NCBI RefSeq assembly: GCF_023284005.1 | Contig: NZ_JAKIKS010000022.1 | Coordinates: 1 to 58,236 of the forward strand | DNA length: 58,236 nucleotides | Direction: 5' to 3' | Origin: Shewanella surugensis | Lineage (GTDB): Bacteria > Pseudomonadota > Gammaproteobacteria > Enterobacterales > Shewanellaceae | Shown: positions 55,108 through 58,236 of the stretch, piece by piece | How positions within the stretch are numbered: position 1 is the first letter of the stretch | How the letters are laid out: every line of letters begins with the position of its first letter | Made by a program: the position numbers and the translations under genes | The notes under the pieces: generated by a model | The model's input: only the letters and a program-made list of their open reading frames with translations | What the model was told of the DNA's origin: nothing | Databases searched by the model: none

Positions 55108-55130
55108 CCTGTTACTTGTTAAGTAACAGG
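55108..55130 (+). terminator. Hairpin CCTGTTACTT/AAGTAACAGG
   Basis: Ten perfect pairs with a 3-nt loop, followed by TGGTTGTATTTTA. Terminator-like or a regulatory hairpin. Confidence 0.5.
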
Positions 55131-55380
55131 TGGTTGTATTTTATAGCTGTGGGCAATGTAAGAGTAAAGTCTGTAACATTATTAATGTAGTTAAAAACGT
55201 GATTGGAATTAAAACTCAAGAGCAAATATTACAGCGCAAATAGTGACAACGGCAGGAGCAAATCTTCTTTGCTTAATAGGCTTGACAGAGTCTGTATAAC
55301 TTAGATGTAACATTGTGATAGACGGACAAATTTGTGGTCATTAAAGCCCCTCTACTTCACTGGTTGAAAAGGAATAAACG

Positions 55381-56508
55381 ATGGCATTTCCAACAGCAGT
55401 AAACAGTCAAATCACAGATTCAATTTCACTAAAAGATGTGGGTGTAATAAGTCGTGAGAAAATTCGCGCTATTGCTTCGGTGGAAGTAGACGGTAAATCT
55501 CATCATCTGGGTGAGCACCGAGATTTTCGCCGAAATGAATTATTGAATTCATTTATGCCAGAAAGTGGCCGTTATTCATTTAGCTGGGTCAGATTGCGTG
55601 ACGGGGAAATCTTAGACAATCATGATCACCCCACAAGCTCCATGATTTTGGTTTGCCAGGGATCTGTCTATGCAACAGGCAATGTTGAAAGATTATTAAT
55701 CGAAGGCGACATCGTCTGTGTCCCTCCGGGGAAAAAACATGGTTTTAGAACTGAACAGGGACAAGATTTTCACGGGTTATCAATCCAATTTGAGGGTGAA
55801 GGCTTATATGAAAATGAATTAGAGGCGCGGGTTAACTTTTTAGCACATCAGAACGAGGCATATGAAGCGTTAGAGAGACTAAATCAGCGTCTGATGGCGC
55901 AGCACAAAAAAAACATCATGTTTCAATTAGTGGCAAGCGGAGAGTTGGAGCACAATGACGAAAAACGCAAAAACTTTCTTGAGGCTGTCTATGTGTGGTC
56001 AAAGTACTTCCAGAGAATACTCTACACCAGACAGGCATATTGCCAAGACCGTGAATTAATGTCTTTATATGAGGAGCACTTACGCGAAGAGTTGGGCCAC
56101 GATGAGATGCTTAGATCTCAGTATGATCTACAAGGAAACGTGTATGATCCGATACTTGAAGCCTCATCACAATGGTTTATTAACAAGATGATCAATGGCG
56201 ATGAAGCCGAAAAAATCGTTGTGGTTCATTTGGTGGCGGAGTCCAGTGGTTTTCTGTTCGGGCAGGCAACACAGGCAATCTTCAAAAAACCAGTACAAGA
56301 AGATTCCTATTTTGAAGTACATGCCGAATTCGATGAAGGTCACCGTGATATAGGCAAGCCCTATCTGCAACGCCTTTCACCCGCGCATTTTCCAAAACTC
56401 ATGGAAACCTGCAGACAGGCATGGGATCAGATGACTTTAATCAATGAGCGGTTTGCGGCGATTAGCATTGAAAGCAGCACAAAAAAATCGACCATAAAGC
56501 AACACTGA
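55381..56508 (+). CDS. Cupin fused to a heme-oxygenase-like diiron domain
   Basis: A 375-residue two-domain protein. Residues about 60-135 are a cupin barrel: H81, H83 (DNHDHPTS) and H120 (VPPGKKHGF) could bind a metal. Residues 170-360 are a helical heme-oxygenase-like domain with E236-E237 and H240 (REELGH), E287 (VAESSG), and H314, D318, H321 (HAEFDEGH), again H-x3-D-x2-H, the same spacing as the diiron protein at 33625. Such domains oxidise small substrates with O2. Fusion to a cupin suggests binding or sensing of a substrate or a second reaction. AAGGA precedes the ATG. A methyltransferase gene follows 91 bp later. Confidence 0.8.
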   Translation: MAFPTAVNSQITDSISLKDVGVISREKIRAIASVEVDGKSHHLGEHRDFRRNELLNSFMPESGRYSFSWVRLRDGEILDNHDHPTSSMILVCQGSVYATGNVERLLIEGDIVCVPPGKKHGFRTEQGQDFHGLSIQFEGEGLYENELEARVNFLAHQNEAYEALERLNQRLMAQHKKNIMFQLVASGELEHNDEKRKNFLEAVYVWSKYFQRILYTRQAYCQDRELMSLYEEHLREELGHDEMLRSQYDLQGNVYDPILEASSQWFINKMINGDEAEKIVVVHLVAESSGFLFGQATQAIFKKPVQEDSYFEVHAEFDEGHRDIGKPYLQRLSPAHFPKLMETCRQAWDQMTLINERFAAISIESSTKKSTIKQH

Positions 56509-56599
56509 AAGTGGCACAGAAACAACAGCAGCTCGGCACCTATCAGTGTGAAAAATAACGCCCCCTTCTCTAGCAGGAAAGGGTGTTTCGGAGGTTTTA

Positions 56600-57433
56600 A
56601 TGAATGCCCCTTTTGTTCAAACGCAATCCACGTCTTCGCAACTTGCGGCGCATTGGGAAGCCGGGCTGTATGAAAAGTTCTCAGAGCACCGGACTCGACC
56701 CGCTATTGAATTATTAAGCAAGGTTACCGTGGAAGATCCAGAGTATATTGCAGACTTAGGTTGTGGCTTTGGCAATGTCACGAGAATAATGTCGGTACGC
56801 TGGCCGCAGGCGTTGTTTTTGGGCGTTGATTCATCCTCGGATATGTTGAATGCTGCAGAGGCTGACGGTTCAGAGCATATGCAGTGGGTTAATGCAGACA
56901 TTAGCCAGTGGTGTCCGGAGAAACCGCTAGACCTCTTGCTGACCAATTCTCTGTTACATCTGTTGCCTCATGGACAGTTACTGCTTAAATTGGTCTCATT
57001 TATCCGATCTGGTGGCCAACTCGCCGTACAGATGCCGGACGGTTTCGATGCTCCTTGGTATCAACTGATGCTTGATGTGCTCAGTAATGGTGGAGCAGAA
57101 GGGGATCCATTAGGTACTCCTGAGTTACAACAACAAATGGCACAGCCTTTGGTTATGGATAAGCGGCAATACTTTGATCTACTGGCGGATAAAACAACAC
57201 ATTTGGATATTTGGGACACTGAATATTTACAGGTACTTGAAGGTATAGAGCCCGTTTTTAAATGGGTGAATGCGGCGGGATTACGACCCATTGTTGCCAA
57301 TTTGAATCGTGTTGAAACCAAGCTGTTCCTGCGTGCCTATCGGCAGCGTCTGTTACATGCGTATCCGCAGTGTGGTGATGGCCGCACCTTATTTCCTTTT
57401 AAGCGTCGGTTTATTATTGCGACAGTAGGCTAA
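56600..57433 (+). CDS. SAM-dependent methyltransferase, Tam-like
   Basis: A 277-residue class I methyltransferase. Motif I IADLGCGFGN (49-58) binds SAM, followed by GVDSSSDMLNAA, and motif IV region DLLLTNSLLHLLP. The sequence QAPDxFxxPWxQLM-like (MPDGFDAPWYQLM) and the C-terminal layout match trans-aconitate 2-methyltransferase (Tam), which esterifies carboxylates. In this operon it could methylate the carboxylate or product of the cupin-diiron enzyme. GGAGG lies five bases before the ATG. Confidence 0.85.
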   Translation: MNAPFVQTQSTSSQLAAHWEAGLYEKFSEHRTRPAIELLSKVTVEDPEYIADLGCGFGNVTRIMSVRWPQALFLGVDSSSDMLNAAEADGSEHMQWVNADISQWCPEKPLDLLLTNSLLHLLPHGQLLLKLVSFIRSGGQLAVQMPDGFDAPWYQLMLDVLSNGGAEGDPLGTPELQQQMAQPLVMDKRQYFDLLADKTTHLDIWDTEYLQVLEGIEPVFKWVNAAGLRPIVANLNRVETKLFLRAYRQRLLHAYPQCGDGRTLFPFKRRFIIATVG

Positions 57434-58236
57434 GGTCATCAGTCAGTTCTTAAAGGGGCTTGTTGCAAAAATGCCTTTATGACTCAGGATTGCTTTTTTG
57501 CCTCCTTAATCCCTTGAATATAATGACCCAACCTTAATCAAAATGGAAACACTTTACCGCTGAAATCATCTCATGCTCTGTTTGCTGAACGAGGGTTTTC
57601 AGTGCATAGAAGTACGCTTTATCATCGGTAGAGCTAACGTGTTTATTCCCCAAAATGGCTTGGCCTTTGAATGACGGTGACTATATTTTTTTAGCATTGG
57701 TTGAGTGTGTTTGTTATTGGATCTTTATGGGTATTTATTGCCTGCGGCAGGCTTATGTGCAGATGCAAATACAAAACGCCGCAAGCACGTCCCTGTGGGC
57801 TCTGCTAAAACTTCCTTATTTTAGAAGTTCGCTATTGCATCTACACGGATATTTGAAAGCAAAGATAAAAAGCCGTGTGTTTCTTCGAATTGGGCATTGT
57901 TTTGAATGAACAGTGAAAGTTGTGAACTATATCGAGTTATTTAGTACAAATGAGCGACACGTTAATCATAAAGTTGTTGGTGATCTGACTATTACGACCA
58001 GTTATTTTAAGTGTTCAGGTTTATTTTATCGTCAGCGTTCTCTAAGAAAATAATCTTGAGGGTCTTCATTATTCACATCATAACGTGGCGATTGTGTCTG
58101 CGCCGCCATTGGTACGTGCGGTCTAGAGCTATAGTCGTTTCTGGTGTATGAGGATAAAGCATTGCGATGTAACCTGTTAATTGATCTTGGCCGATCAACA
58201 ATTAACAAAAGGAACATCGCAATGACTAAAAATGAT
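57434..58236. other. Degraded terminal region
   Basis: No secure gene. Two short frames look faintly coding: 57534-57653 on the minus strand (TTG start, ending QQTEHEMISAVKCFHFD) and 57913-58053 on the plus strand (GTG start, 46 aa). Neither has a plausible complete family match, and both may be fragments of decayed IS genes. The last part has the palindrome of 58160-58224 and a possible gene start, ATG 58222 (MTKND), preceded by AAGGA, cut by the window end. Confidence 0.4.
58160..58224. repeat. Large imperfect palindrome at window end
   Basis: The outer arms CATTGCGATGT (58160-58170) and ACATCGCAATG (58214-58224) are perfect inverted copies. Inside, GTTAATTGATC (58175-58185) pairs with GATCAACAATTAAC (58193-58206) with a 3-bp bulge. 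The right arm overlaps the possible ATG at 58222, so the structure could sequester that start, or it may be an IS end. Confidence 0.75.

Larger units (their letters stand above)
54614..55380. other. Non-coding region after the flagellar block
   Basis: No gene seen in 767 bases. It contains a 9-bp tandem repeat (54666-54710), a relative of the palindromic repeat of the mfd region (54850-54869), a strong terminator hairpin (54977-55017), a second hairpin (55108-55130), and the promoter region of the cupin-diiron gene. The mix of remnants suggests a rearrangement junction where flhA and later flagellar genes were lost or moved. Confidence 0.6.

Noticed and set aside
57453..57475. IS terminal inverted repeat (GGGGCTTGTTGCAAAAATG)
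   Set aside because: Resembles ends of some IS5/IS6-type elements but no partner end or transposase could be found.
57655..57909. 84-residue plus-strand frame
   Set aside because: No family character; start codon lacks a ribosome binding site and the region looks like decayed DNA.
58032..58217. 61-residue minus-strand frame at the window end
   Set aside because: Lies across the palindrome; no recognisable features, so I do not call it a gene.

Overview
This window looks like chromosomal DNA of a marine gammaproteobacterium of the Shewanella type. The evidence is gene content: mfd next to a CsiV-family gene, lolCDE, a DUF2986 protein, divergent queF/syd, a sigma-54-driven fliE-to-flhB flagellar block, and a thermostable-hemolysin-family operon. 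The assignment is inferred from gene families and neighbourhood, not from a search. I see no rRNA, tRNA or CRISPR array.

Layout. 1-3700 is a degraded mobile-element nest: the start of an IS66-like accessory gene, an SDR gene without its N-terminus, an IS91-type transposase broken by a frameshift and split by IS3-type remnants sharing an 80-bp direct repeat, and an intact small gene whose N-terminal half resembles the translocation domain of Salmonella SPI-2 type III effectors. 3.7-12.6 kb is core: csiV and mfd (minus), a palindromic MITE-like repeat, a PilZ-like gene, then lolCDE. 12.7-22.5 kb holds a small membrane protein, a TAXI/TRAP transporter pair, YecM, an L,D-transpeptidase, a voltage-gated K+ channel with a zinc-ribbon tail, a MATE exporter, DUF2986, yqfB, a lipoprotein and a rhodanese. 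22.5-32.1 kb is accessory: an orphan coiled-coil protein, an MFS gene with a damaged 5' end, DUF2798, a LysR pseudogene, a secreted glycine-rich/ricin-like protein with an 11-G tract, a secreted metallophosphatase, a beta-barrel protein and a CHRD protein.

32.1-36.5 kb is a compact five-gene minus-strand operon: thermostable-hemolysin-family acyltransferase-like protein, AMP-dependent acyl ligase, heme-oxygenase-like diiron protein, SDR and TPR protein. It reads as a small biosynthetic pathway acting on an activated acyl chain and is my main candidate for an undescribed system. It is preceded by 1.2 kb of AT-rich non-coding DNA. 37.7-40.6 kb holds queF, syd, a DUF2310 zinc-ribbon protein and a coiled-coil protein.

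40.7-54.6 kb is the flagellar block fliEFGHIJ-KLMNOPQR-flhB, with sigma-54 promoter motifs before fliE and before fliK. It covers the MS-ring, switch, export ATPase complex, hook-length control and membrane export gate, but flhA, flhF, flhG, fliA and flrABC are not adjacent. FlhB carries NPDH in place of the usual NPTH autocleavage motif. Next comes non-coding DNA with tandem repeats and hairpins, then a two-gene operon: a cupin fused to a second heme-oxygenase-like diiron domain (same H-x3-D-x2-H signature as the first) and a Tam-like methyltransferase. The last 0.8 kb is largely non-coding, probably mobile-element debris, and ends in a large imperfect palindrome just before a possible new gene start.
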